The translations under genes and the position numbers were made by a program. A stretch of DNA of 64,000 bases from contig JANEZZ010001954.1 of NCBI GenBank assembly GCA_026122225.1, positions 124,001-188,000 of the forward strand, in the 5' to 3' direction. This DNA comes from Heloderma charlesbogerti. Taxonomy: Eukaryota; Chordata; Lepidosauria; Squamata; Helodermatidae. Below are positions 46,752 through 56,931 of this stretch, one piece after another. The notes beneath the pieces were generated by a model. It was given only the letters and a program-made list of their open reading frames with translations. It was not told the origin of the DNA and made no database searches. Position 1 is the first letter of the stretch. Every line of letters begins with the position of its first letter.

Positions 46752-47438
46752 GTCTGTGGCAAGGAACCTCATAATTCTGTGTTGTATGAAACAGTATTAA
46801 TCAATGGCCGGAAGTGCAAAATGGAAGTGGATTTGGGCTCTGGGGTATCCATGATTAACAGAGACACCTTTAAGCGCATATTTTCTGGGACCCTTGCTCC
46901 AAAGTTGTCAAGTCTGTCATGCATTCTGTGTGATTACAATGCAAAGAAGGTCAATATTGTTGGATGCTGCTCTGTAGATGTACATTATGGCTCCTTCCAA
47001 GGGAAGCTTCCACTTATAATTGTGGAGGGGCAGTGGAAATGCCTCCTGTGGAGAAACTGGTTCTCAATAGAGATTAGCATTCAAGGAATTCACACCCTTA
47101 CTACAGGTTGGCTGGGAGCAATTGTTAATAAATTTCCAAGGGTATTTTCTGAAGAATTGGGAGAATACAAAGGGAAGCCAGTGTCACTCCATCTGGATCC
47201 ACCTATTGCACCAATTTGCATGAAAGCCAGGGATGTGCCTTTTGCATTGTGGGAAAAAACTGAAGAAGAGCTTGATCATCTTATCAAGCAAGGTGTGCTA
47301 GAACCAGTTACACAGACCCAGTGGGCTACACCCATTGTGTCAGTATTAAAGCTTAATGGGAAGGTGAGACTGTGTGGGGATTACAAGTGCACCGAGAATA
47401 AGGCACTTAAGCAGCATCCATACACAGTGCCTGCTGTC
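46752..47438 (+). pseudogene. Ty3/gypsy protease and start of reverse transcriptase
   Basis: An open stretch of the gypsy pol. An aspartic-protease-like segment has Asp-Leu-Gly where the active site should read Asp-Ser/Thr-Gly, so the key residue is lost. The N-terminal part of the RT follows, ending in a LCGDYK-type motif. The open frame extends left through the MITE by chance (from 46398); those residues are not part of the protein. It is interrupted at 47439 by MITE copy 10 and continues at 48268. Confidence 0.8.
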
Positions 47439-48259
47439 TAGGGATGTATGAAAGTCACTTACCTTTTCGAAGGGTGACATTCGCGGTGGGGGGAGGTGCT
47501 CCGTCCCTCCCCCCGAAATTCTCTCCAGCTGGCTCCGCTCCGCGGAGATTCCACAGAGCTGCCGGGCAGGGCCAACTGCAGCCGGACATCCGGCCGCTGG
47601 GCAGCCTGCAGGGATGCAAATGGTGGCTGCCGTAGGTGCCGCCATTTGCGTCCCTGTATTTTGCCTTGATAGGCTACGTAAGTGTTTACATAGCCTATCA
47701 ACAGCAAACGCAAATGGCGGCGGCTACGGCGGCCGCCATTTGCATTCCCTTTTTTTTGTCGTTTTACCCTACGTAAATATTTACGTAGGCTATTACGGAA
47801 AAAAAAAAAGGGGACGCAAATGGCAGCTACTACGTCATTTGCGTTCTTTTTTTTTTTTTTTGCCGTAATAGCCTACGTAAATATTTACATAGGCTAAAAC
47901 GGCAAAAAAAGGGAACGCAAATGGCGGCCGCCGTAGCCGCCGCCATTTGCGTTCCCTTAGTTTCGCCGTGATAGGCTACGTAAATACTTACGTAGCCTAT
48001 AATGGCTTCCGCAGGGACGCAAATGGCGTCTCTGTGTTAGCCGTGATAGGCTACATAAGTATTTACGTAGCCTATCACGGCTACATGGAAGAAGCATTTG
48101 CAAGTCAGCGCGGACAGCAGCAGGTAGGTGCTCCATTCCAGGCCCATTTTGCAGGGTGGAGGGGGCAGGGGGGCTTTGTTCCACCACGGATTTCGGGGGG
48201 CTGAATGCACTGGCATTCGGCCTCACCGAGATCCGTGGCGGAATTCTCTGACATCCCTA
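47439..48259 (-). mobile_element. hAT-like palindromic MITE, copy 10 (inside gypsy, five palindromes)
   Basis: Begins TAGGGATGTATGAAAGTCAC and ends GGAATTCTCTGACATCCCTA, flanked by a perfect 8-bp duplication CTGCTGTC (47431-47438 and 48260-48267). Five TACGTA-type palindromes (about 47666-47701, 47759-47798, 47861-47902, 47965-48005, 48040-48081) alternate with GCAAATGGCGGC palindromes. This is the richest array in the window. Outward donors: AAAAGGTAAGTGAC on the - strand (GT at 47461-47462) and GCAGGTAGGTGC on the + strand (GT at 48124-48125). Confidence 0.93.
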
Positions 48260-48267
48260 CTGCTGTC

Positions 48268-48383
48268 AATCAACTCTTTGCTGTTCTTGGTGGAGGGAAA
48301 GTCTTTGCAAAACTTGATCTCGCCCAAGCATATCAACAGTTTGTTGTCGATGATTCTACAGCAGATGCCCAAATGCAGATACA
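48268..48383 (+). pseudogene. Ty3/gypsy reverse transcriptase, continued and cut off
   Basis: In frame after removal of the MITE this stretch gives the RT segment with a FAKLDLAQAYQQ word, whose Asp is the first catalytic residue of gypsy RTs. It ends abruptly where a reverse-oriented BovB begins. No later RT, RNase H or integrase sequence is seen on the far side of that BovB, so the element is truncated. Confidence 0.75.
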
Positions 48384-49530
48384 TTGTTGTTGTTGTTTAT
48401 TCATTCAGTCGCATCACTCCTAGAAAGACAAAGTCTATCACTGCCTCCATGTTTTCTCCCTCTATTTGCCAGTTCTCAATCAAGCTGGTTGCCATAATCT
48501 TGGTTTTTTTGAGGTTTAGCTGCAACCCAGCTTTTGCACTTTCTTCTTTCACCTTTGACACGAGGTTCCTCAGCTCCTCCTCGCTTTCAGCCATCAAAGT
48601 GGTATCATCTGCATATCTGAGATTGTTAATGTTTCTTCCAGCGATTTTAACTCCAGCCTTGGCTTCATCAAGCCCAGTGCGTCGCATGATGTGTTCTGTG
48701 TACAGGTTGAATAGGTAGGGTGAGAGTATACAACCCTGCCGTACTCCTTTCCCAATCTTAAACCAGTCCGTTGTTCCGTGCTCTGTTCTTATCGTTGCTA
48801 CGTTATACAGATTCCTCAGGAGGCAGACAAGATGACTTGGTATCCCCATACCGCCAAGAACTTGCCACAATTTGTTATGATCCACACAGTCAAAGTCTTT
48901 AGAATAGTCAATAAAACAGAAATAGATGTTTTTCTGAAACTCCCTGGCTTTCTCCATTATCCAGTGGATATTGGCTATTGGGTCTCTAGTTCCTCTGCCT
49001 TTTCTAAACCCAGCTTGTACATCTGGCCATTCTCGTTCCATGAATTGCTGGAGTCTACCTTGCAAGATCTTGAGCATTACCTTACTGGCATGTGAAATAA
49101 GTGCCACTGTTCGATAGTTTGAACATTCTTTGGTGCTTCTCTTTTTTGGTATGGGGATATCAGTTGATTTTTTCCAATCTCTTGGCCATTCTTGTGTTTT
49201 CCAAATTTGCTGGCATATGGCATGCATCACCTTGACAGCATCATCTTGCAAGATTTTAAACAGTTCAGCTGGGATACCGTCATTTCCTGCTGCCTTGTTA
49301 TTAGCAATGCTTCTTAAGGCCCATTCAACCTCACTCTTCAGGATGTTTGGCTCTAGCTCACTGACCACACCATCACGCCTATCCCTGATATTATTATCCT
49401 TCCTATACAGATCTTCCGTATATTCTTGCCACCTTTTCTTGATCTCTTCTGCTTCTGTTAGGTCCTTGCCATCTTTGTTTTTGATCATAATCTTTGTTTT
49501 TGTTTTGTTTTTGATCATTTGTTTTGTTTT
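48384..49530 (-). mobile_element. BovB (RTE) LINE, 5'-truncated with 3' deletion
   Basis: The tail on the - strand is GCGACTGAATGAATAAACAA followed by CAACAACAA. Sequence runs through the RT domain to about 49450 and then into AAAAACAAAGATTATGATC repeats. Compared with 26690-29911 it lacks everything 5' of the RT and also about 0.6 kb between the end of the RT domain and the last codons of the tail. Confidence 0.88.
48397..49518 (-). pseudogene. BovB reverse transcriptase, truncated
   Basis: 373 open codons with RT motifs IPIPKKRSTKECSNYRTVAL, QAGFRKGRGTRDP, CFIDYSKDFDCVDHNKLWQV, GVRQGCILSPYLFNLY and the catalytic RYADDTTLMAES. The endonuclease is absent. After DFVFLG it jumps straight to VMRLNE, skipping the carboxyl region kept in the full copy. 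The Ala of the usual KAFD motif is Asp here (KDFD). The first residues (MIKNKTKTKIM) come from a simple repeat. Confidence 0.85.
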
Positions 49531-49577
49531 TGATCATACATAGCATATATGAAAGATAGAAAGACTAACAATAGAGC

Positions 49578-49659
<82 letters not shown>

Positions 49660-49660
49660 A
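49578..49660. repeat. (CTAT)n microsatellite
   Basis: About 20 tetranucleotide units with one interruption (ATCATC near 49610). Confidence 0.95.
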
Positions 49661-50724
49661 ATGTTTCGGCTGCCACCCTCATCAGTAGCTGTGCTGTTGA
49701 ATGGGTATCAGGAGTGGCAGTTTGGAATGCCTGGAGATGGAAGTTCCTTAGGAGAAAAAACAGAGGTATGAGTGGTATGCTTATGAATTGTCCTCCAGAT
49801 TAAGGCCATTTGGACTAAGAGTTCTCAGTCTATAGATCCAGAAATTTTTGTTTTTGTCAGCATGTCAGTGTCTTTTGTTTGTTCTTTTGGAAACAACTGT
49901 AAATCCAAGAGATTATGTGCAGGTGAGTTGAAATGTCTTGCAACAGCTTTTTGGTGAGAATCACAGATTTGTGGTTATGGAATCTTGTTCTTAGGTCTGT
50001 TGTAGTTTTACCTACATATTGCAGACATCTTTCTCTTTTATATATATATGTATGTATGTATGTATGTATATATTACATTAAATAAACCACATTAGTAGAA
50101 ATGCTAATGCAATAAGTTTTTTTAGTAACTGTGCTCCTGAAAGAAGTGGTTTCTTGGAGGTAATTGCAGATAATGCAATGTGTTGATTTATAATGGTATG
50201 ATCCTGCAAGTATTTTGTTTAAGTGCAGCTTTAACTAACAATTTACATAGATTGGGTGGTTTTCTGAATGTGATACATGTTGGAGAATTAATGGCTTCCG
50301 TTAAATGAGCGCAATTGGATATAATAGGGTAACTGTATTTAATAATCTTGTGGTAATTAGAGGCAGCAAGATGGTAGTCCGCAACCAATGGAGAGCAGTT
50401 TACTTTTGAGGAGTTAACTTGTGACATGTTTGCCTGGGTTCCACATTTTCCCCAGCCTCCATCTCTGAAATGGAGGCCATGTTTCCACAACAACAGAAGG
50501 AGAGGCTAATGGAGGAGTGCCTGATTTTTTTTTAAAGGAATCGGCTTTGCTGTGAGCACGGCTCCATGAGCAGCTTCTGTGGCCCAGTAAAAATTGCTTC
50601 ATAGTACTTCCTGGTGGGGGTGGGGGTTGGAGTAAAAGTAATCTGACTGGCAGGGGCTGCTCAACCAATAAGAGAGGTTTCCCCCCCCCTTTCGCCTGAA
50701 AGTCCAGAAGCACCTGCATTTCAG

Positions 50725-51300
50725 GAGCAAGCCTCATTGAGCACAATGGGAGTTACATCTGAGTAGACACACATATGCTTGTGCTGGGAAAGGGTGGGGG
50801 GGGGAGAACACAAAGACAGAAACCAGCCCCCATTTTAACCCGCAGGACCTCATTGACCACAATGGGAGTTACTTCTGAGGAGACACTAATTCGTTTGTTG
50901 TTGGAAAGAGACAGAAACCAGCCCCCATTTTAATGCACAGGATCTCTATAAGGAAGCTGTGAAGTAATTACTTCCTAAGGCAATGAATTGGAGCCTCGAG
51001 ATCGTGCTTAATCACACTTAAGGAATTAGGCTGTAAAATGTGCCATTTCAATTGAGGAGGATCTCTGTAAGTTCTGATGTGGGCATTCAAAGGCAAGCCT
51101 CATTCAGCACAATGGGAATTACTCCTGAGGAGACACTAATGGGTTTGTTGTGGGAAAGAGAGCAGTAAATACAAAGACGGCAACTAAGGAGAATCGGAGT
51201 GTCAAGATTGCTCTGTGCCATGTCAGTTGAGGGGGTTCTATGTAATTTCTGTGGGCATTCAGCGGGCAAGCCTCATTCAGCACAGTGGGAGGAAACACCC
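50725..51300. repeat. Cluster of four related modules
   Basis: AAGCCTCATTGAGCACAATG (50731), CCTCATTGACCACAATGGG (50848), AAGCCTCATTCAGCACAATG (51093) and AAGCCTCATTCAGCACAGTG (51267) each begin a similar unit. The first three continue GGGA(G/A)TTAC(A/T)(T/C)CTGAG. The second and third share GAGACACTAAT...TTTGTTG(T/G)(G/T)GGAAAGAGA. The same small repeat occurs singly elsewhere (2608-2692). Confidence 0.6.
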
Positions 51301-52049
51301 CTTGACTGGGGTCATGGTGAAAGGCATACCACCGGGCAGGGCTGGCATACTCAAGCTAAATGCAGGGGTTGGGGCATACAACAACTATACTGGAGAGAAC
51401 CCGACTTAAGGAAAACAATCGGACTTTAAGCAGTCTCAGGAAATCTGGTTTTTCCCTGATAAGCTCCAGGGTGGCTGCTGGATGGCCACAACGTCATCGA
51501 TCCCTGACGACCCCAACACGCAGCTGGCTCGGAGTAAATCGCTGGTGGAAACATCCCCTGAGAAACAAACCTCTCAGGAAATGCCTGCTTTCACCTGGAT
51601 CAGATGTTTCCACTGACACCCAAGCTTCAGCCCTTTTACTCTCTCTGGGTTCCAGAGAAACTAAATATGCCCAATTGGTTCTCTCAACCCAATACAGGAG
51701 AAGTAACAAGGAAATAGATTTAATAAGTGTGTACCAATTCAATCAACACATGGGAGTCTGTATTTTAAAAAAAACAAATGAAGATTTATTTGTAGCACAA
51801 AGAGTTATATGTTATTATTATTCATTAATGCTTGATCCTAATTTCCCTACCTATTCTACCCCTTCTAAAATCCTATACACAAACCCCCTTATTGGATGTT
51901 GCTTCTACAATCCCTAAATCCCTATCCAACTGTCAGATCTCCCTTTATATCCCTTAGAATCCGCACACATACATAGGCCCCTCCCACCTTTCACACCCTC
52001 CTTAACACTCAATTAACCCTCGCTTACCTGGGTTATGTAAAACAATATA

Positions 52050-52064
52050 AGCGTGTGTATGTAT

Positions 52065-52096
<32 letters not shown>

Positions 52097-52097
52097 G
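52050..52097. repeat. TATG/TA microsatellite
   Basis: GTGTGTATGTATGTATGTGTG followed by about 12 TA units, directly next to the 3' side of the L1 fragment. Confidence 0.85.
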
Positions 52098-52099
52098 AA

Positions 52100-53040
52100 T
52101 GAAAATACAGTTTTCTGAGAATTATACATAAACTTAAGCAAAAGCAGACCAAATATCCAAATAAGTATCCATTCACAGGCGGTGTCTATATACCACCTGT
52201 TCAAATGTTGAAAGTATTGTAAGGACTTCAATCCATTGCGTTGTAGGAGGTGAGTGTTTATCCTTCCAATGTTGTAATATCAGTGCTTTAGCTGTCAAAA
52301 GAGTGGAGAATCCATTTCCACTGACCATGCATTAACTTCCAGGAAGGAGGCAGATAATTGAAAAGAACATACGCATCAGTAAATATTAAAGAGTGTTCCA
52401 ATACGAAGTATTTTCATACAATAACCTTTTCCCCCCAAAAGGCAACTTTTGGACATTGCCAAAACATATTGTTAAAGGAAGCATTAGCTGTGTTACACCT
52501 CCAACAATTAGCTGACTTAAGACAAACTCTTGTTAAAGAGACATTGTGGCATCCAATGAACATGGAACAAGAGTTTTGCTGAATAAAGCATAACCTGAGA
52601 TCCATAGACGCTTCAGACATACACACGAAAACGGCAATCCATTTATTAGGCAAAATGGGACAATTCCAATTCCCTGTTCCATTCCTACTTAAGACCTTGT
52701 ATATCATATTTATTCACCAATAATAAATATTTATAAACATGGCTCATGGGTCCATATAACTAATTGGCCTCAATAAATGTTTCCAATAGCAAAGGAGACT
52801 CTGAAGCTGTAAAAGCAGCAGAACCAAACATAGATTCTAACAAATATTGCAACTGCAAGTATTGCCATGCAGCTGTAGCAGGCAAGTCATATTTGGTATG
52901 CAAAGCCGAGAATGACAAAAACTCATAATCATTACCTGCTAGTTGATCCAAGATAAATATCAACTTATCTGTCCAAGTCTGCCACAAAAACATTTTCTTA
53001 ACAATTTTTAAATCTGGATTTTCCCATATAGTCAATTTAG
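52100..53040 (-). mobile_element. L1-type LINE fragment
   Basis: On the - strand, 52414-52707 encodes ANCWRCNTANASFNNMFWQC, matching the cysteine motif at the end of L1 ORF2 (CWRC...H/N-x3-W-x-C). 52760-53035 encodes DLKIVKKMFLWQTWTDKL. The order of the two pieces is not that of a single clean frame; stops and shifts separate them. It is non-functional. Confidence 0.6.
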
Positions 53041-53044
53041 CAAT

Positions 53045-53175
53045 TGTGCAGCTATAATTCCTTTTCCTTCTTCATGGATTTTTTTGTGGAAAGAAAAAAT
53101 ACAGAAGAAGCAGTGGGATAGTACTATGAATGAGGCAGGGCAGTTGCATGATAAAAGCCTTGTCTAGAAACACCC
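53045..53175 (+). mobile_element. Fragment of the 'GCTTCCAGA' short element
   Basis: CTTCTTCATGGATTTTTTTG, AATACAGAAGAAGCAGTGGG and GCATGATAAAAGCC...TGTCTAGAAACACCC match 7628-7849 and 34102-34316 in order. Confidence 0.5.
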
Positions 53176-53265
53176 TAAATTTATTAATCCAAAATGAACT
53201 CCCCCCCCCTTTCCACATTATCCAAGATGAGCTATATCTTTATGCACAATGTATCTGACTTTAAA

Positions 53266-53661
53266 TTTGAGATTTAGGACAGAGAAAAGGAAGTAGTTCT
53301 TCATTCAGTGCATAACTAAACTATTGAATTCACTACCACAAGATGTAATGATGGCCACCAATTTGGATGGCTTAAAAAGGGGAATAGACAAATTCATGGA
53401 GGATAAGGCTAAACAGGGCTACGAGCCCTGGCCATATACTACCTCCAGTATCAGAAGCAGGATGCCTACATATTCCAATTACTGGGAACTTGAGCAGGAG
53501 GAACATGAGCATGTCCTTCCCACAGGCAGTGGGGAGGACAAAGATTTGTTGTTCACCACCCTTCTCTCAAGTGGCAGGCCTTTTTGGCTGCTGTGTGAAG
53601 AGAATGGTGGAATAGATGGACCCTTGGTCTGATTCTCATAGCTCTTCTTATGTTCTTAGTT
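53266..53661 (+). mobile_element. CR1-type LINE 3' end (second family)
   Basis: Contains CATAACTAAACTATTGAATT, ATGGCCACCAATTTGGATGG, AGACAAATTCATGGAGGATA, GGACCCTTGGTCTGATTC and the terminal CTCTTCTTATGTTCTTA. It is a CR1-like tail of a different subfamily from 44455-44811 and sits 175 bp before a LAMB3 exon. Confidence 0.7.
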
Positions 53662-53836
53662 TATTTACATTTGAAGAACAACTTGTTTTTTAAAAAAAAT
53701 AATATTCAATAAATAATAATATTTAAATAATAAACATTTCTGTTCAGAAAATGTAATATATTTTCTACAGGCTTGGAAATCCCTTTTCCTGGACCTGGGG
53801 ATCCTAATCTGATAGCTGCCTTTTGTTCTCTTTCAG

Positions 53837-53951
53837 TGGCAAATGAAATGTTGCCGATGTGATTCCAGAACCCCTCATGCATTCAACAGTCACCGGGTGG
53901 AAAATGTCCTCTCTTCTGCAGGAGACACACGGTGGTGGCAATCTCAGAATG
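53837..53951 (+). CDS. LAMB3: LAMB3 exon: LN domain, residues 61-98
   Basis: After the acceptor TTTCAG the exon reads [20 protein letters not shown], then [18 protein letters not shown], and stops before GTAAGG (38 codons plus one base). The CCRCDSR and RWWQSQN words are diagnostic for the LN domain and closest to laminin beta-3 (human CCKCDSRQPH, RWWQSQNDV). This surface takes part in laminin network formation in other beta chains. Confidence 0.96.
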
Positions 53952-54224
53952 GTAAGGCTCTGTCTTGCTTAGCATGTCTTCAAGACCGCTCCCCCCCGCC
54001 GCCCCATGTAGACGTGCTGTAAAACAGTGTCTCAGTTGGAAATTTTATGATAGGAATGTTGGGCTGAGAGGAGCAAGGGTTGTGTAGATTCAGCAAACAG
54101 GTTTTGGGTTTCAGTGGATTAAATGCAAAGAGGAAATGGATGACCTGGCTCACAGGAAAAGCTTTTTGTTTTCATAACCTCTATGACCTACTGCTCTGAG
54201 AACTGTTCTTTTCTGTCTCCTCAG

Positions 54225-54298
54225 ATGTAGATCATGTCTCTCTCCAACTAGATCTGGATAAAAGGTTTCAGTTTGGTAGCATCCTGTTGGACTTCAGG
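54225..54298 (+). CDS. LAMB3: LAMB3 exon: LN domain, residues 99-123
   Basis: 74 bases; the split codon G|AT gives Asp. Reads DVDHVSLQLDLDKRFQFGSI then LLDFR, matching human beta-3 DVNPVSLQLDLDRRFQ. The acceptor is TGTCTCCTCAG and the donor GTATGT. It forms part of the LN beta-sandwich. The 273-bp intron before it shows nothing special. Confidence 0.96.
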
Positions 54299-54954
54299 GT
54301 ATGTGTTTGGCTTTCATGTTAGTTATTGGGGGTAGAAACTTTAATTTGGATGGTCTTTGCAAGCCAAGGAGGATCTGAATCAGGGCTTCAGATAAAACAC
54401 ACTAACCAGTCTCCTAAAAACAAAGAAAAACGTTTGGCTGGATCCAGCCTATGTTAGTTGGCTGGCATTACTGATCACCCAAACATCTGCTGTTGCCAAA
54501 GATTTGTTGTCCACCCCCCTTTTCTCATTGGGCAGACTTTGTCCGAGTCCTCTTGCTATGTCTGAAACAAAATCCCCTGCCTTTCTCTCCAGCTCTAATC
54601 TTGGATCTAGGGGTGGGCAGAAAACAAGTCCCTGCTCCTCTGCACCTGACAAGCTCAGAGCATCCATTGGGCAAAGAGACAAACCTATATGCCTCTACCT
54701 TGCCTTTTCCCTCCAGCTCTGAGCTGAAAATAGGAGGCTTAGAGGCACATTATGGTTCTGCGCTTTTGCTCAGCGAGTGCATAGCTAAAACACCTCTCAG
54801 GCTTCAGCTGAATTTTGGAGCTGGAGAGGGGTGGGGTTCATCAGAGGAAGCCTCAGGCACACCTGACTTTCCAGAGCCTGGCTCTCCTCTTCCCTTGGCA
54901 AGGGTGGCAAGATTATTGAACCCTGTTCGTATTTCTTTCCCCCTATCCTTCCAG

Positions 54955-55146
54955 AGTCCTCTGCCAGGTGGCACGGTGATTGAACGTTCCACTGACTTTG
55001 GCAAAACCTGGAAAATATATCAGTACTTGTCCACAGACTGTGCCACTTCGTTTCCATGGATCGCCAGGGGCCTCCCTCAGACCTGGCAGGATGTGCGTTG
55101 CCAGGATATGCAGACTCATCACAGACCACCACAAAATGGCGGGAAG
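54955..55146 (+). CDS. LAMB3: LAMB3 exon: LN domain, residues 124-187
   Basis: 192 bases, 64 codons, phase 0 at both ends. Reads SPLPGGTVIERSTDFGKTWK, then IYQYLSTDC, RGLPQTWQDVRC and ends QNGGK before GTATAA. ERS(T/S)DFGKTW and YQYL are LN-family signatures; QTWQDVRCQ and NGGK fit beta-3 closely. A longer open frame runs in from the left intron and out through the donor but is not coding there. Confidence 0.96.
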
Positions 55147-56867
55147 GTATAATAAACTCATTGGCTCAGAAAGACTGTGTGGATTTCACCAAACTTAGAG
55201 CTGCATTAGCAAACCTCTAGGACAGCCTTCCCTTCCAGATATTGGACTACAACTCTCAGCATTTCTTAACATTGGCTATGCAGGCTGGCTGGGGCTGATG
55301 GCAGTTGAAGTCCAGCACATCTGGGGGGCAGCAGGTTGGGGAAGGCTATTCTAGGACCTCAGCTAGTTTGACAACATTCATCAGCAGAGCTCCTCTACTG
55401 TACTATGAAGGCAACTGCCTTCTATCCATCCATGCTCAGAGAAACAAATGAAGGAGGCTCCATTAAGTCATTTTTGTGTGGTACAGGTAGCCCCTTCCAT
55501 CCAGGCTAAGCTAGGCCACAGAAGGCTTGGACTCTCTGGGGACAATAACATTTAATTTCTTAAGAGAGAAGCTGGAGCTGAAGCCTGCTTGGAATTCATC
55601 ACTCCCATCTGAAAGCTCTGCCCTCTGATCCAATAAATGTGGGGAAAAGCAGTGGTTACTCTTTAATCAGAAGGCACTCTGTGTAGAGATGCTGGTGAAG
55701 CTCACTGGGCTTGGGCCTTGCCTAGATATGAGCTTTGGGAGCCCCTAAGACTTGCTCCCAACAGGAGGTGAGCATTATGAGGCCCCTGAAGTCCTCTCCA
55801 GCTTGGATTAAAATCTAATCTGGAAAAGAATTCCAATCCCCCTTTCCTTTAAACAGGAGCTACCTGTTTGAGGCAGTTGCTATGGCAGCACTCCAAATGC
55901 AGGGACAGGAAGGGAGGGAGATTTTATCTTCCTTTCTCTGGTGTATGGTGGTGGTGCACCAAGAAGAAAGGCCCCAGTGTCATTTGAGAAATCAGAAATG
56001 CAGTGGCAATAGCCATCAATGGTGTCCCAGCCCAGGTAGGGAAGGGGGTGGGGGTTGGATACTGAAGGAGCTAGGTGGAGGAAGGAAGGAAAGTTGGAGG
56101 TGTGGGAGATTGGGCAGGAGACTTACAAAGATAAATTGGCTCAGATAATAAGCCAAGCTATTTCTGATGGGAGTGTGTTTAAAAAATAGCTCAGCTTATT
56201 TTCTGATCCAGTCTGTTGGAAGCCAGGGAAAACCATCATCTCTACTGTGTACTTCAACTCAGTCAGAGGGGAGCTTTTTCTCTTGTCTAAACCTGGTCTG
56301 GTTCTGGGGCTGATCTTGGGGTTCATTTAAACCTTTCTTAGAGTTCTATGCCATCTTGCCACTAGACACTATTGGTTGTAGATCCTACTTCCTACTCCTA
56401 TTCTATACTATGACTGTCTCTCTACCCCCAGCCCATTCTTTCAAACAAGTGTTTGCCTCTTTAATATCTAGGAGCAGAATATTTCTTGGAGAAATTAGGG
56501 CTGAGAGAGACTCATGAGGAGTTCCTGTTAATGTTTCCTAATGTTTTGATGAAGCACTATTGATTTTTATCTTATTGCTTTGATTAGGCTGTGGTTTTAT
56601 TTATTTTTTAAATCATGGTCTAGTGTTCTGTATTGGATTTTAATGATTGTTGCCACCTTTGGCAGAAAGAAAAAAACTCATGCCACCAACCATTGATGGT
56701 GAAGTGACCTTAGTGCTCAGTATACCAGTAATTCTGTGCACCACTACCATTTAAATAACAGTGTAAAATACATTTTTCTAATTAGGAAGTGGCACTGACA
56801 ATTTCTGGAAAGGCAGGATAGAACAAACTCCCACCATAATAATTTTCTTCATTTTTATTCTTGGAAG
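55147..56867 (+). other. LAMB3: LAMB3 intron
   Basis: Holds a foldback MITE at 55222-55356; otherwise unassigned. The donor is a weak GTATAA. Confidence 0.7.
55222..55356. mobile_element. Foldback MITE ('ACAACTCCCATC' family), copy 3
   Basis: GATATTGGACTACAACTCTC...GGCTATGCAGGCTGGCTGGG...GTTGAAGTCCAGCACATCTG forms the same hairpin as 21434-21567, with more mismatches. Confidence 0.65.
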
Positions 56868-56931
56868 TTTGAGTTCAACCCCGTTGGCCTTGCATCTGGG
56901 ATGATGACATCTCAAAGCCAAAGAATCAATA
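56868..56931 (+). CDS. LAMB3: LAMB3 small exon: end of LN domain, residues 188-208
   Basis: 64 bases between the acceptor TTTTTATTCTTGGAAG and the donor A|GTAGGT. Encodes FEFNPVGLASGMMTSQSQRI plus N. It is the most diverged exon, but LASGMMTSQSQRIN aligns with human beta-3 LVSGIPATQSQKIQ. The length (64) and phases (0 in, 1 out) are exactly those needed to join its neighbours. It is too short to appear as an open frame of its own and was found by translation between splice sites. Confidence 0.85.

Larger units (their letters stand above)
12624..53836 (+). other. LAMB3: Giant 41.2 kb LAMB3 intron
   Basis: Bounded by GAA|GTATGT and TTTTGTTCTCTTTCAG|TGG; joining codon 60 (Glu) to codon 61 (Trp) restores the conserved LN sequence YGE-WQMKCC. 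No host exon was recognised inside it. It contains the L2, BovB, gypsy, L1 and CR1 copies, several SINEs and five copies of the palindromic hAT-like family. Stretches not listed separately (for example 12624-14527, 22100-23650, 24300-25820, 32830-34100, 35840-37280, 38400-40110, 49660-50720) show nothing I could assign. Confidence 0.85.

Noticed and set aside
51360..51917. 185-codon open frame
   Set aside because: No motif or family recognised, low-complexity ending and no splice or start context; treated as chance, though part of an unknown repeat is possible.
54493..54954. Left extension of the frame through LAMB3 exon 54955-55146
   Set aside because: A clear acceptor (TATCCTTCCAG) and LN homology start at 54955; upstream residues have no laminin similarity.
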